Part shown: in pieces, positions 9,490 to 18,036 of the stretch
How positions within the stretch are numbered: the first letter of the stretch is position 1
Layout: the number at the start of each line of letters is the position of its first letter
NCBI GenBank assembly: GCA_023229945.1
Contig: JALNYH010000002.1
Span: 102,421-166,420, forward strand
Origin: Arcobacteraceae bacterium
GTDB lineage: Bacteria > Campylobacterota > Campylobacteria > Campylobacterales > Arcobacteraceae
Direction of reading: 5' to 3'
DNA: 64,000 nt
Made by a program: the position numbers and the translations under genes
Notes under the pieces: model-generated
What the model saw: only the letters and a program-made list of their open reading frames with translations
What the model was told of the DNA's origin: nothing
The model's database searches: none

Positions 9490-11025
9490 ATGAAACACCA
9501 AATAGATAAAATAGAACTCTGTTTTTTAACCAAAAAAGATCATAGTGCAGTGTGTGCTTTGATGAAAGATGAGTATAAACATCTACAAAATTCTACTTGG
9601 GAATCTTGGCAACTCAAAGCTCTGATAACTAAGTTCCCAAAAGGTCAAGTAGGAATCAAAATAGATGGAAAGCTAGCTGGATTTGCTTTGAGTATTATCG
9701 TGGACTACACACTTTTTGATGATATGCACACCTACAAAGATATTACAGGAAATTATACATTTAATACCCACAATGCTTTGGGGGATACTTTATATGGAGT
9801 GGATGTATTTGTGAGCAAAAAATATCGAGGGTTAAGACTTGGAAGAAGACTTTATGACTATAGAAAAGAGTTATGTGAAGAGCTCAATTTAAAAGGGATT
9901 ATATTTGGTGGAAGATTGCCAAATTATCAAGATTATGCCAAAGATATTTCACCAAAAGAGTATATACAAAAAGTAAAAGCCAAAGAGATTCATGACCCAG
10001 TATTAAACTTCCAATTATCAAATGACTTTTATGTAAGAAGAATAATTCAACATTATCTTGAAGGGGATACCCAAAGTCATGAATATGCAGCACTCTTGAC
10101 ATGGAACAATATCTACTATTCAAAACCAAAGAAAAATCCAAATACCCAAAAAACTGTTATTCGACTAGGACTTATTCAATGGCAAGTAAGACCTTATAAC
10201 AACATAGAAGAAGTACTAGAACAAGCAGAGTTCTTTATAGATGCTGTCTCAAACTATAGAAGTGACTTTGCACTTTTTCCAGAGTTTTTCAATGCACCTC
10301 TTATGGCAAAATACAACCACCTAAGTGAAGCTGAGGCTATTAGAGCCCTTGCAGGATATACTGAGCAGTTCAAGCAAGAGTTTTCCAAACTTGCCGTTTC
10401 ATACAACATCAACATCATCACTGGAAGTATGCCAGAACTTATAGATGAACAACTCTACAATGTAGGATTTTTATGCAAAAGAGATGGAAGCGTGGAAAAA
10501 TACGCCAAAATCCATGTGACCCCAGATGAACAAAAAATATGGGGACTCAAAGGCTCTAATGAGATAAAAACATTTAATACCGACTGTGGGAAAATAGGGG
10601 TACTTATATGTTATGATTCAGAGTTCCCAGAACTTGGAAGAATACTATCAGCCCAAGGGATGCAGATACTTTTTGTACCATTTTTAACCGATACTCAAAA
10701 TGGCTACTCAAGAGTAAGGATATGTTCACAAGCAAGAGCTATAGAAAATGAGTGTTATGTAGCAATTGCTGGATGTGTTGGAAACTTACCAAAAGTACAT
10801 AATATGGATATCCAATACGCTCAATCAGCAGTTTTCACCCCGTGTGATTTTGCTTTTTCTACCAATGGGGTCAAAGCAGAATCTACTCCAAATACTGAGA
10901 TGATACTAGTAGCCGATGTGGATCTTGACCTTCTCAAAGAGTTACATAGCTTTGGAAGTGTCAACAATCTTAAAGATAGAAGAACTGATATGTATGAGAT
11001 AAAAGTAAAAAATAAACATTTGTAA
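9490..11025 (+). CDS. GNAT acetyltransferase - carbon-nitrogen hydrolase (nitrilase) fusion protein
   Basis: The 511-residue protein has two enzymatic parts. About 1-210 is a GNAT-like N-acetyltransferase domain with GVDVFVSKKYRGLRLGRRLY (about 99-118), matching the acetyl-CoA loop pattern RGxGxG/R. About 220-505 is a carbon-nitrogen hydrolase with the catalytic triad visible: Glu in LFPEFF, Lys in KIHVTPDE, and Cys in GVLICYDSEFPE. This fused architecture is known in several bacterial phyla but its substrate is not established; an amide made or removed on a small metabolite is plausible. The gene stands alone, preceded by a predicted promoter at 9442-9447. Confidence is high for the domains, low for the role. 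Confidence 0.88.
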   Translation: MKHQIDKIELCFLTKKDHSAVCALMKDEYKHLQNSTWESWQLKALITKFPKGQVGIKIDGKLAGFALSIIVDYTLFDDMHTYKDITGNYTFNTHNALGDTLYGVDVFVSKKYRGLRLGRRLYDYRKELCEELNLKGIIFGGRLPNYQDYAKDISPKEYIQKVKAKEIHDPVLNFQLSNDFYVRRIIQHYLEGDTQSHEYAALLTWNNIYYSKPKKNPNTQKTVIRLGLIQWQVRPYNNIEEVLEQAEFFIDAVSNYRSDFALFPEFFNAPLMAKYNHLSEAEAIRALAGYTEQFKQEFSKLAVSYNINIITGSMPELIDEQLYNVGFLCKRDGSVEKYAKIHVTPDEQKIWGLKGSNEIKTFNTDCGKIGVLICYDSEFPELGRILSAQGMQILFVPFLTDTQNGYSRVRICSQARAIENECYVAIAGCVGNLPKVHNMDIQYAQSAVFTPCDFAFSTNGVKAESTPNTEMILVADVDLDLLKELHSFGSVNNLKDRRTDMYEIKVKNKHL

Positions 11026-11105
11026 TATTTTTTTGTAGCTATCAAAGCTAAATAATAGTTTTATTTAGCTTTTGAGATAGACTCATACAATTTCTGACAA
11101 CTTAT

Positions 11106-11888
11106 TTATATAACTTCCAAAAACGATTTTAAAGCTTTTACAAACTTTTTTGGTTTGTGAAGCATACTCACATGTCCGCTTTCTTTAAGCTCTATATAAT
11201 GGCTATTTTTGATTTTCTTCGCTAATTTTTGCATTGTTTTTGAAGGTATAATCTCATCATCACTGGCTTCAATAAGTAAAGTTGGTGGTGTTTGTTTTAG
11301 AGATTTTGTTGTATCAGTTCGGCTTATCATAGCCAAAAGTCCACCTTTGATTCCAATAGGACTAAAATTTAGGATTTTTTCTTTCAAAAGAAAGATTTTT
11401 TCTTGATGCTCTTTTTGGTATCTTGAGCTAAATGCCACTTTTAAGAAACCATCCAAAAAAGGTTCAACTCCATCTTTATCTATCTTTTGTATTGCATTTG
11501 CTCTTTTGACTTTAGCTTCATCAGAATCACTTGTAGTAGAAGTGTTTGCCAGAATAAGAGCTTTGAAGTTTTGAAGTCTCTCATTGGCTCTAAGTGCGAT
11601 ATACCCTCCCATAGAAAAACCACACAAGATAACATTGTGTAAATCAAGTTGTGTGATAATAGCTTCAAGGTCATCAACATAACTCTCCATTGTGTATTGT
11701 CCACAACCAACTTCAGAACTTCCAAACCCTCGTATATCATAACTAATACAATAGTATTTATCTTTTAAATTCTCTATTACATCATCCCAGATAGTATGGT
11801 CGAAGGGAAATCCATGCATAAAAACTATTGGCTGAAAAGTTGAATTTCCTTGTACAAAGATTTTCATTCCATCGATTACATTTTTCAT
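11106..11888 (-). CDS. Alpha/beta hydrolase
   Basis: The 260-residue protein is a typical soluble alpha/beta hydrolase. HGFPFDHTIWDDV (about 25-37) gives the oxyanion-hole HGF motif. The nucleophile elbow is GFSMGG with Ser near residue 96. The acid is likely Asp in EASDDEIIP (near 210), and the catalytic His is in ESGHVSML near 239. The overall pattern resembles 3-oxoadipate enol-lactonase or esterase-like members, but substrate cannot be assigned. It is convergent with the GNAT-nitrilase gene and is followed upstream by a long spacer. Confidence 0.85.
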   Translation of the reverse strand: MKNVIDGMKIFVQGNSTFQPIVFMHGFPFDHTIWDDVIENLKDKYYCISYDIRGFGSSEVGCGQYTMESYVDDLEAIITQLDLHNVILCGFSMGGYIALRANERLQNFKALILANTSTTSDSDEAKVKRANAIQKIDKDGVEPFLDGFLKVAFSSRYQKEHQEKIFLLKEKILNFSPIGIKGGLLAMISRTDTTKSLKQTPPTLLIEASDDEIIPSKTMQKLAKKIKNSHYIELKESGHVSMLHKPKKFVKALKSFLEVI

Positions 11889-12145
11889 AGTTGACTCCTA
11901 TTAATACATTTTGTATTTGAATATAGATACTACCATAATAATCTACATTATGCAATATAACTTATAAAGTAGTGCTTATTTGTCAGTTTTCATTGAATCA
12001 CTTGGAATTCTATTGTATAAGTTGGGTTTAAGTTATTTATTGTATAGTGAATTGTGATGGAAGTCTATCTTTTAGCTTTGGCTATTAGCAAGGTAGGAGT
12101 GGTTTACATAACTTCTGATAAAAAAATTATTTGAAAGGATATCAA
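11889..12145. other. Spacer between divergent alpha/beta hydrolase and coiled-coil genes
   Basis: This 257-base stretch is AT-rich and has no open reading frame of note. It must hold the two outward promoters. I see no convincing terminator, repeat family member or structured RNA in it. Confidence 0.4.
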
Positions 12146-12436
12146 ATGGGAATTAAAAAAGCATATGAACAAAAACAACAAGCACAGCTTGATGAGTGGA
12201 GTGCTAAAATTGATACGCTAAAAGCAAAAGCAGACAAAGCAGAAGCTAATACAAAGATAGAATACTATAAAGAAATTGAAAAATTAAAAAGCATGAAAGA
12301 TGACGCTTCAAACAAGATTAGTGAACTCAAAAGTGCAACTGATGATGCGTGGGAAGGGTTAAAAAAAGGTATGGACAATGCTTGGAATTCTTTAAGCGAT
12401 GCAGTAAAATCAGCAACTTCACGAATTAAATCGTAA
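12146..12436 (+). CDS. Small cytoplasmic coiled-coil protein of unknown function
   Basis: The 96-residue protein starts MGIKKAYEQKQQAQLDEW. The ATG at 12146 is preferred over an upstream TTG because GAAAGGA lies 6-12 bases before it. Nearly the whole protein is charged heptad-like helix rich in Lys, Glu, Ala and Asp (about 5-65), followed by DAWEGLKKGMDNAWNSLSDA (about 66-85), an amphipathic segment with regularly spaced Trp. There is no signal peptide or membrane segment. Small coiled-coil proteins of this kind are annotated as hypothetical in Proteobacteria. The gene stands alone between divergent and convergent neighbours. Confidence 0.75.
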   Translation: MGIKKAYEQKQQAQLDEWSAKIDTLKAKADKAEANTKIEYYKEIEKLKSMKDDASNKISELKSATDDAWEGLKKGMDNAWNSLSDAVKSATSRIKS

Positions 12437-12482
12437 AAGAGACTCTAAATCAAGTTAACAGTAACGATATTTCAGTCATATT

Positions 12483-12520
12483 GATACTGAATCCATCATG
12501 CTGAACTTGATTCAGTATCG
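12483..12520. repeat. CTTGA-loop palindrome
   Basis: GATACTGAATC (12483-12493) and GATTCAGTATC (12510-12520) form a perfect 11-base inverted pair, with the palindrome GCTGAA-CTTGA-TTCAGT nested at 12498-12516. It lies between the convergent coiled-coil and AI-2E permease genes, so it could also serve as a transcript end. The same CTTGA-loop family occurs at least six more times in the window. Confidence 0.75.
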
Positions 12521-12550
12521 GCATGACAGACTCAATATCTAACAAGGCAA

Positions 12551-13609
12551 TTATTCAGAGGAATTAATTTTTGATTTCACATAAATAAGTATAAATGCCA
12601 CACAAAGACTTAAAATAGCAGGTCCTATGATGATTCCCCATCCTCCAAAAACCCCTATACCTGCTAACATAGCTAAAAGAATAAACAATTCATTCAGCTT
12701 ATAATGCAGTGAAAACTTTTTACTAAGATATTTCATAAAAAGAAGTCGTAAGATATTATCTATTAATCCAGACAAAACTACTGTAGTAAATAGCACAATA
12801 ATACCAGCAAAAAGATAATTTTGATTTAACAGCTCAATAATTATAAGTGGAACAATAACTAAATATGCTCCTATTACAGGAATAGCAGTTGCAAACCCCA
12901 CAGACATACCAACATAAAAAGCATCATAATCTGTAGTAAAGTATAAAAATAATCCAAATGCAATACCTTGAGTGACCATACTAAATACCGTACTAAAAAA
13001 TACTGATGATATGGTATTGCTAAATTCAGAGTATAAAATCCGTTTAAATCTTTTTACTATCGGTAAAAGTCTAGTTGTTAAAATAAAAATATTATAACCA
13101 TAAATATTAAAAAGAAAATAGAAAAACAAAATTAAAAAGAATTGATATACAATACCATTAATTTTCCAAAAAAACTGTGCTACATTATTTAAAATTGATT
13201 TGATTACATCAATATTAACATTATAAATATCAAATTCTCCAAGTAGTACATTAATGGATTCTTGAAAAACATCAAAAGGTTTTGGAAGATTTTTAAGATA
13301 AGCCACTAAGTTCTGTGTATATTGCATTGCTTGATCTGCACCAATACTCGGTATAAACTGATACGATAAACCAACAAAATAAATAAGTGGTAAAAATACA
13401 AACAAAAAAAGTATCAAAGTTAAAAAACTAGATATTATAACTCTTTTATAGGAGAAGTTGAGTTTAGTATATAAAGCTTCATAAATAGGACGAGTAGCAA
13501 TTGCTAAGATTGCACCTATAGTTATACTCATCAAATAGCTTTGAAAAATATATCCTATAGCTAAAAAACTTCCAATCAAAGCAATTAGTATAAAGTGTCT
13601 TGACACCAT
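12551..13609 (-). CDS. AI-2E family transporter (PerM/UPF0118-like)
   Basis: This 352-residue inner-membrane protein has about eight hydrophobic segments. Two lie near the N-terminus (about 5-40), one at about 60-85, a pair in the middle (about 150-175 and 205-225), and a cluster from about 235 to 345. The middle region without strong hydrophobicity (about 90-145) and the GxxGVFGGWGIIIGPAIL segment near 320-335 are typical of the AI-2E/PerM family. Members are reported as autoinducer-2 exporters, Na/H antiporters or uncharacterised permeases, so transport substrate is open. It stands alone upstream of the superoxide dismutase gene on the same strand. Confidence 0.85.
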   Translation of the reverse strand: MVSRHFILIALIGSFLAIGYIFQSYLMSITIGAILAIATRPIYEALYTKLNFSYKRVIISSFLTLILFLFVFLPLIYFVGLSYQFIPSIGADQAMQYTQNLVAYLKNLPKPFDVFQESINVLLGEFDIYNVNIDVIKSILNNVAQFFWKINGIVYQFFLILFFYFLFNIYGYNIFILTTRLLPIVKRFKRILYSEFSNTISSVFFSTVFSMVTQGIAFGLFLYFTTDYDAFYVGMSVGFATAIPVIGAYLVIVPLIIIELLNQNYLFAGIIVLFTTVVLSGLIDNILRLLFMKYLSKKFSLHYKLNELFILLAMLAGIGVFGGWGIIIGPAILSLCVAFILIYVKSKINSSE

Positions 13610-13662
13610 TAAAATACCTTGTAAAATTTATTTATCAGAATCTAGGATTCTTTGATATTTCT

Positions 13663-13685
13663 GATTCCATATCAAGCACGGAATG
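13663..13685. repeat. Degenerate copy of the ATTCCGTG/CACGGAAT palindrome
   Basis: A GATTCCATATCAAGCACGGAATG-type sequence matches the family seen perfectly at 31951-31971, 39978-39998 and 44927-44947, but the left stem is mutated (CATA for CGTG). It sits in the spacer between sodB and the AI-2E permease gene. Confidence 0.6.
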
Positions 13686-13753
13686 AGAGTTTTTAGACAT
13701 ACCTTTATTATGCTAAGTCACCTTTTGTTACGATACCTTTGTATCTATAACAA

Positions 13754-14344
13754 TTACAAATTAGAATTTACAAAATCCCAATTTACAAGATGTTTCAAAA
13801 ATGTATCTACATAATCAGGTCGTCTATTTTGATAGTCTAAATAATAAGCATGTTCCCATACATCCACTGTCAAAAGTGCTTTAAGCCCATGAGCCATAGG
13901 AGTATCTGCATTTGCAGTTTTTATTACTTTTAGCTTTGCTCCATCAAGTACTAGCCAAGCCCATCCACTACCAAATTGTGTAGTAGCAGCTGTTTTGAAC
14001 TCTTGTACAAAAGCATCAAAACCACCAAAATCTTCATCAATCTTTTTAGCAATTGTTCCATTTGGAGTTCCTCCACCAGAAGGTTTCATACAATTCCAAT
14101 AAAATGTATGGTTCCAAACTTGTGCAGCATTATTAAACAAAGCTACTTTATCAGCTTTATTAACCGAACCAATAATCAACTCCTCAACAGAAGCATTTTC
14201 CAAAGGTGTGTCTTTTGTAAGATTGTTTGCGTTTGTAACATAAGCTTGATGGTGTTTCCCATGGTGAAAGCCCAATGTTTGAGCACTAATATAAGGTTCA
14301 AGTGCATCCATCTCATATGGAAGTGCTGGTAGTTCTATAGCCAT
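13754..14344 (-). CDS. sodB: Superoxide dismutase, iron type
   Basis: SodB converts superoxide to hydrogen peroxide and oxygen in the cytoplasm. The 196-residue protein shows the four metal ligands His27 (HHGKHHQAYV), His79 (WNHTFYWNCM), Asp161 and His165 (VDVWEHAYYLDYQNRRPDYV). Gln75 in NNAAQVWNH, together with FGSGWAWLV, marks the iron rather than manganese form. The start MAIELPALPY has GGAG just upstream (reverse of CTCC near 14350). It is monocistronic by position, with an MFS gene upstream on the same strand about 75 bases away. Confidence 0.95.
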   Translation of the reverse strand: MAIELPALPYEMDALEPYISAQTLGFHHGKHHQAYVTNANNLTKDTPLENASVEELIIGSVNKADKVALFNNAAQVWNHTFYWNCMKPSGGGTPNGTIAKKIDEDFGGFDAFVQEFKTAATTQFGSGWAWLVLDGAKLKVIKTANADTPMAHGLKALLTVDVWEHAYYLDYQNRRPDYVDTFLKHLVNWDFVNSNL

Positions 14345-14420
14345 TTTATCTCCTTCAATTGTGATATACTTATTGTATCATACTTTTTGCAAAAATATAT
14401 TTATACTATTTAATTAGTTT

Positions 14421-15668
14421 TTATTGATGTTCTTTGACCCACTCTTCATCTTGTCTTGGGTCAAATTCTGGCAATATTGCACTTGAAGCTACTGGAACAT
14501 TGACAAATACACTCATATCATCATCAGCAACTCTTTTTCTAGATAGTGAATAAAAGCCCAAAAATAAGCCCAAAATTGCAAATATTGCAAAAATAAACTC
14601 ACCATAAAACTCTAGTCCAACCCCTATTGCAATAGGAGCTACAAAAGAGCCTAAACCATAGCTAAAAAGCAATGCCCTACTTATTTCTACTATATCTTTG
14701 TTGGTATCAAGCACATCATTTGCCCTTGCAAGTGACAAAGCATAAAGACAAAATATACTCATCCCCAAAGAAAATCCAAGCATATAAAAAACAATACTAC
14801 TTTGTGGCAATAATATAAATAAAAGTGCCACAAAAGATGTGAAAAATCCGCTAAATGCAATAAGTTTTCTTCTACCATACTTATCAGAAAGCATCCCTAT
14901 TGGCCACTGGGATACAAGCCCTCCAAGAAGTGTCACCGTCATAAAAAGTGAAACCACCTCATATGATGAAAATTTATCTATCAAATAAACAGGTATCATA
15001 GTAAAAAATCCACCCACAAAAAACCCACCAATAAAACTCCCAGTAAGAGCAAGTGGAACAATTGAATAAAGTTTAGGAAAGCTTACCTTTTCAAAAGGCT
15101 TTAAAATAGGCTCTTTTATCTTTGTCATTGAGATAAAAACCACAGAAATAAGTACCAAAATAGAGCCTATTATAAAAATAGCATATTTAAAATCCTCTTC
15201 AATATTCAAAAACTGTTGCCCCAAAGCAGTAGAGAGATAAAATATAATTGTATAAATAGCTAGAATTTTCCCTCTATGAGATTCATCACTTTTTTCATTG
15301 AGCCAACTTTCTAAAATAATCAAAAGTCCATAAAAAGAAAACCCACTAACAAGCCTCAAAACAGCCCATAAAGCTTCATTGAAGAAAATAGCATGAAGCA
15401 AAAAAGCCATAACCATACATGAAGCAAATGTAGCAAAACTTCGTATATGCCCAACAGCTGAAATGATTTTTTGACTAAAGATTGAAGAAAGTATTGCCCC
15501 AAGAAAAAAAGCAGAATTAATAAGCCCTATGATAAAATCACTCGTACCACTATCTTTGAGATATACCCCCACAAATGTGAGAATCATACCATACCCAATA
15601 GCCAAAAACGCTATCGCAAAGAAAAGTGAAGAAATAGGAATAATAAGTGTTTTAGTATTTGATAACAT
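14421..15668 (-). CDS. Major facilitator superfamily transporter
   Basis: The 415-residue protein shows about twelve hydrophobic segments in two halves of six. The loop after helix 2 and the corresponding loop near residue 260 (MLSDKYGRRKLIAFSGF) carry the MFS signature. The first half contains SWLNEKSDESHRGKILAIY, as in the YcaD/UMF-type subgroup. Helices are interrupted by a central cytoplasmic loop near 190-200. The substrate is unknown, with drug or metabolite export and sugar transport both possible. It follows the methyltransferase operon with a 180-base spacer that contains a third-family repeat. Confidence 0.85.
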   Translation of the reverse strand: MLSNTKTLIIPISSLFFAIAFLAIGYGMILTFVGVYLKDSGTSDFIIGLINSAFFLGAILSSIFSQKIISAVGHIRSFATFASCMVMAFLLHAIFFNEALWAVLRLVSGFSFYGLLIILESWLNEKSDESHRGKILAIYTIIFYLSTALGQQFLNIEEDFKYAIFIIGSILVLISVVFISMTKIKEPILKPFEKVSFPKLYSIVPLALTGSFIGGFFVGGFFTMIPVYLIDKFSSYEVVSLFMTVTLLGGLVSQWPIGMLSDKYGRRKLIAFSGFFTSFVALLFILLPQSSIVFYMLGFSLGMSIFCLYALSLARANDVLDTNKDIVEISRALLFSYGLGSFVAPIAIGVGLEFYGEFIFAIFAILGLFLGFYSLSRKRVADDDMSVFVNVPVASSAILPEFDPRQDEEWVKEHQ

Positions 15669-15773
15669 AACCCTATCTTACCTAAATAAACTTAAACCCA
15701 AATTACGCAATAGAATTCAAAAAGTTTTATTCTGAAGTCTGATTACCCCATGGTTTATGTGTAATTAAGGAAT

Positions 15774-15848
15774 TTTATCTATCGGAACCCCTACTTGTGT
15801 CCTCGGCTGAAGCCTGTAGGATTCCGCTTCTCTATAATTGGGCTTGTC
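15774..15848. repeat. GGAACCCC / GGGCTTGTCTT repeat, copy 1
   Basis: The segment has ATCGGAACCCCTACTTG near its start and TTGGGCTTGTCTTA at its end. Both blocks recur at 31814-31858 in the same order and at 46188-46233 in reverse. It lies between the MFS and methyltransferase genes. The interior differs between copies, so this looks like a decayed member of a dispersed family. Confidence 0.6.
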
Positions 15849-16865
15849 TTAAAGATTAGAAGATTTTTTCACATAAATCATCTTAAACCTATCGCCCATA
15901 CCAGTAGGTTCTAGCAAGATTTTTACCTTATTTACCTCTTTTAGATAATGCTCTTCACTAGTATTGTTTTTCAAAATCTCTAACAAATCGATTATCCCAA
16001 ACTCTACCAAAGCTTGAAGCTGAGTGTGGAACTCTACCTCACAACCCAAATCTTTGAAACAATCCATAAGATAAGTAAATGGTACATCATAAGTAATATC
16101 ACTTGATTTATAAAGCTCTTTTAGATTAATGCCCTCTTCAAATATAGGGAAAACCTTGTGTTTGTGATAAATCCTAGCAGAAAAATCATTTCTAGTATAA
16201 ACATCTCCATAATCAAATGTACAAAAATGAAAATTGCCTATATTTTCACTCAAAACCTTCGCAAACTCTTTATAATATAATGGATATTCCCCTTTTTCCA
16301 TCTTGTATTTGGCACAAAATTCCAAAATCTCACTATCTTCACAATCTTCAAACTTTATATGATGATTATCATCTACAAAAGCTTTTTGTATCACACCATC
16401 TTTTGTATAAATAAGCTCACAAGAAAAGGCGTCAAATATCTCATTTGCTACCACAAAAGCACTATCTTGCTTTACTTCACTTATGTCATTATAGTGAACC
16501 AAATCTATCACATCACCAAATGAAGCTTTAAAATATCCTTTTTGAGACGCTCTTAAATGCTCAAATCTCTCCACAATAGCAAACTTCAAAGTATCCAAAA
16601 GCTCTGGTTTAAGAGTATAAATAAACTGTATTATATCACCTAGCAAATACCCATGATGTGCGCCCACTTCTACTATTGTAGTATCATTTGGAAGCTCACC
16701 ATTTTCTATCACTTGGATTATCTTTTTGGCGATAGAGCCACCAAAAAACATACTAGTACTTACCGCTGTATAAAAATCTCCACTTTTACCTATAGATTTA
16801 TAATTGCTATAATATCCATCTTCACCATATAGCCAAGAGTCAAAATACTTACTAAATTCTTGCAT
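15849..16865 (-). CDS. SAM-dependent methyltransferase, MidA/NDUFAF7-like (PF02636 type)
   Basis: The 338-residue protein resembles the MidA/NDUFAF7 protein-arginine methyltransferase family. SGDFYTAVSTSMFFGG (about 28-43) is the conserved family start. VEVGAHHGYLLGDIIQF (about 66-82) is the glycine-rich SAM-binding segment. VVANEIFDAFSCEL (about 138-151) matches the family motif NE[LI]FDALP, and FDYGD lies later. The usual GxGxG is here GAHHG. In mitochondria the homologue modifies a complex I subunit; in bacteria the target is unknown. Its start overlaps the TolC stop by 14 bases, so it is the last gene of an argD-tolC-methyltransferase operon. Confidence 0.8.
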   Translation of the reverse strand: MQEFSKYFDSWLYGEDGYYSNYKSIGKSGDFYTAVSTSMFFGGSIAKKIIQVIENGELPNDTTIVEVGAHHGYLLGDIIQFIYTLKPELLDTLKFAIVERFEHLRASQKGYFKASFGDVIDLVHYNDISEVKQDSAFVVANEIFDAFSCELIYTKDGVIQKAFVDDNHHIKFEDCEDSEILEFCAKYKMEKGEYPLYYKEFAKVLSENIGNFHFCTFDYGDVYTRNDFSARIYHKHKVFPIFEEGINLKELYKSSDITYDVPFTYLMDCFKDLGCEVEFHTQLQALVEFGIIDLLEILKNNTSEEHYLKEVNKVKILLEPTGMGDRFKMIYVKKSSNL

Positions 16866-18036
16866 ATAGTTCTAATAGCTCCATTTGTAATTCATATTCA
16901 AAAATATTTATATCTTGCTCTTTTACCGCTTTTGAGTTTTGCATAGTTTGCAAATCAAGGTCAGTTTTCAGGCCTGCTAGACTAAGCTCTTCCATTTGTT
17001 GTACCAATGAAGCATAAGTATCAAGCTCTTCTTGTGCAATCAATAGTTTTTCCTTCACACGATTGATACTAGCTATTTTTGTTTTATAAAAGTTCTTTTC
17101 TTCAAGTTTTACAATATTAGCTTGTGTTTTTGATTTTAAATACTCTATTTTTGCACTTTGTGTATCATTGAAAGCTTTTATATCAAGTGGAATAACCACA
17201 TTCATACCATATCTTTGAGTATCAGTACCCGCTAATAGTGGATTTGTCATTGATTGATGATTGGTATGATATTTTGTGTATGTGTACAAGGCATTTATAG
17301 TTGGGAGATATTTTGCTATTATCATCCCACTATAGTGATAATCTTTATTTGCTGTATATTCTTGCTTTGCAATCATTTTATTATCTTGCATAAATTGCTC
17401 TTCAGCCAAAAGCTCAAGTTTAGGTAGTTCTAGCTCCATATAAGAAGTATCACTAAGGGTTTCAAATTTTAGAATAAGAGCTACTTTATTGTATTTCAAA
17501 TCAGCTAAAGCGAGTTTTTTTGTATTGAGTTCCAATAGTGCATTATCAAGATAACTAGCATCCAAAACCCCACTCAAGACCTGCTCTTTTTTTCTTTGTA
17601 CATCTAGTTCGCCATTTTTTACCAAAAACTCTTGTTTTTTGATTTGAGAATCCATCTTGTGTATCTCAAATAGTGTAATAGTAGCTTCTTTTATAGCTGA
17701 TTTTCTTGCAATCTCTACATCAGTCAAATTTGCACTTTTTAGACTACTTGCATATTTGATAGCCTTGTAAATCCCACCACTTTTGAAAATAGGTTGATTT
17801 ATAGATACCGCAGATGTTCTATCCTCATTTTTTGAGTCTTTATAATCCATTCTTGTATATGTATATGTGATAGGATTTATCCAATCTTTACTTATTTTTG
17901 ATGTATCTTCAATAACCTTTTTTTCATTTAATTCATATATACTAGCTCTATCTTGTGATAAAATAGCATCATCACTAGCAAAAATCAAAGTACCAATAGC
18001 TAGAAAACCTAAACTACTTAATATTTTTGATTGCAT
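16852..18036 (-). CDS. TolC-family outer-membrane efflux protein
   Basis: This is a predicted outer-membrane channel subunit. The start MQSKILSSLGFLAIG at 18036 is preferred over an upstream ATG at 18069 because it opens directly into a signal peptide (about 1-20) and gives a shorter overlap with argD. The mature protein is about 375 residues, short for TolC (about 450). Two long helical repeats are visible, with periodic Leu, Lys and Glu at about 115-200 and 290-390. SINQPIFKSGGIYKAI (about 80-95) is the typical strand-to-helix turn of the family. No inner-membrane pump or membrane-fusion gene is adjacent, so its partner is elsewhere. It overlaps argD upstream and the methyltransferase downstream. 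Confidence 0.85.
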   Translation of the reverse strand: MQSKILSSLGFLAIGTLIFASDDAILSQDRASIYELNEKKVIEDTSKISKDWINPITYTYTRMDYKDSKNEDRTSAVSINQPIFKSGGIYKAIKYASSLKSANLTDVEIARKSAIKEATITLFEIHKMDSQIKKQEFLVKNGELDVQRKKEQVLSGVLDASYLDNALLELNTKKLALADLKYNKVALILKFETLSDTSYMELELPKLELLAEEQFMQDNKMIAKQEYTANKDYHYSGMIIAKYLPTINALYTYTKYHTNHQSMTNPLLAGTDTQRYGMNVVIPLDIKAFNDTQSAKIEYLKSKTQANIVKLEEKNFYKTKIASINRVKEKLLIAQEELDTYASLVQQMEELSLAGLKTDLDLQTMQNSKAVKEQDINIFEYELQMELLELYARI

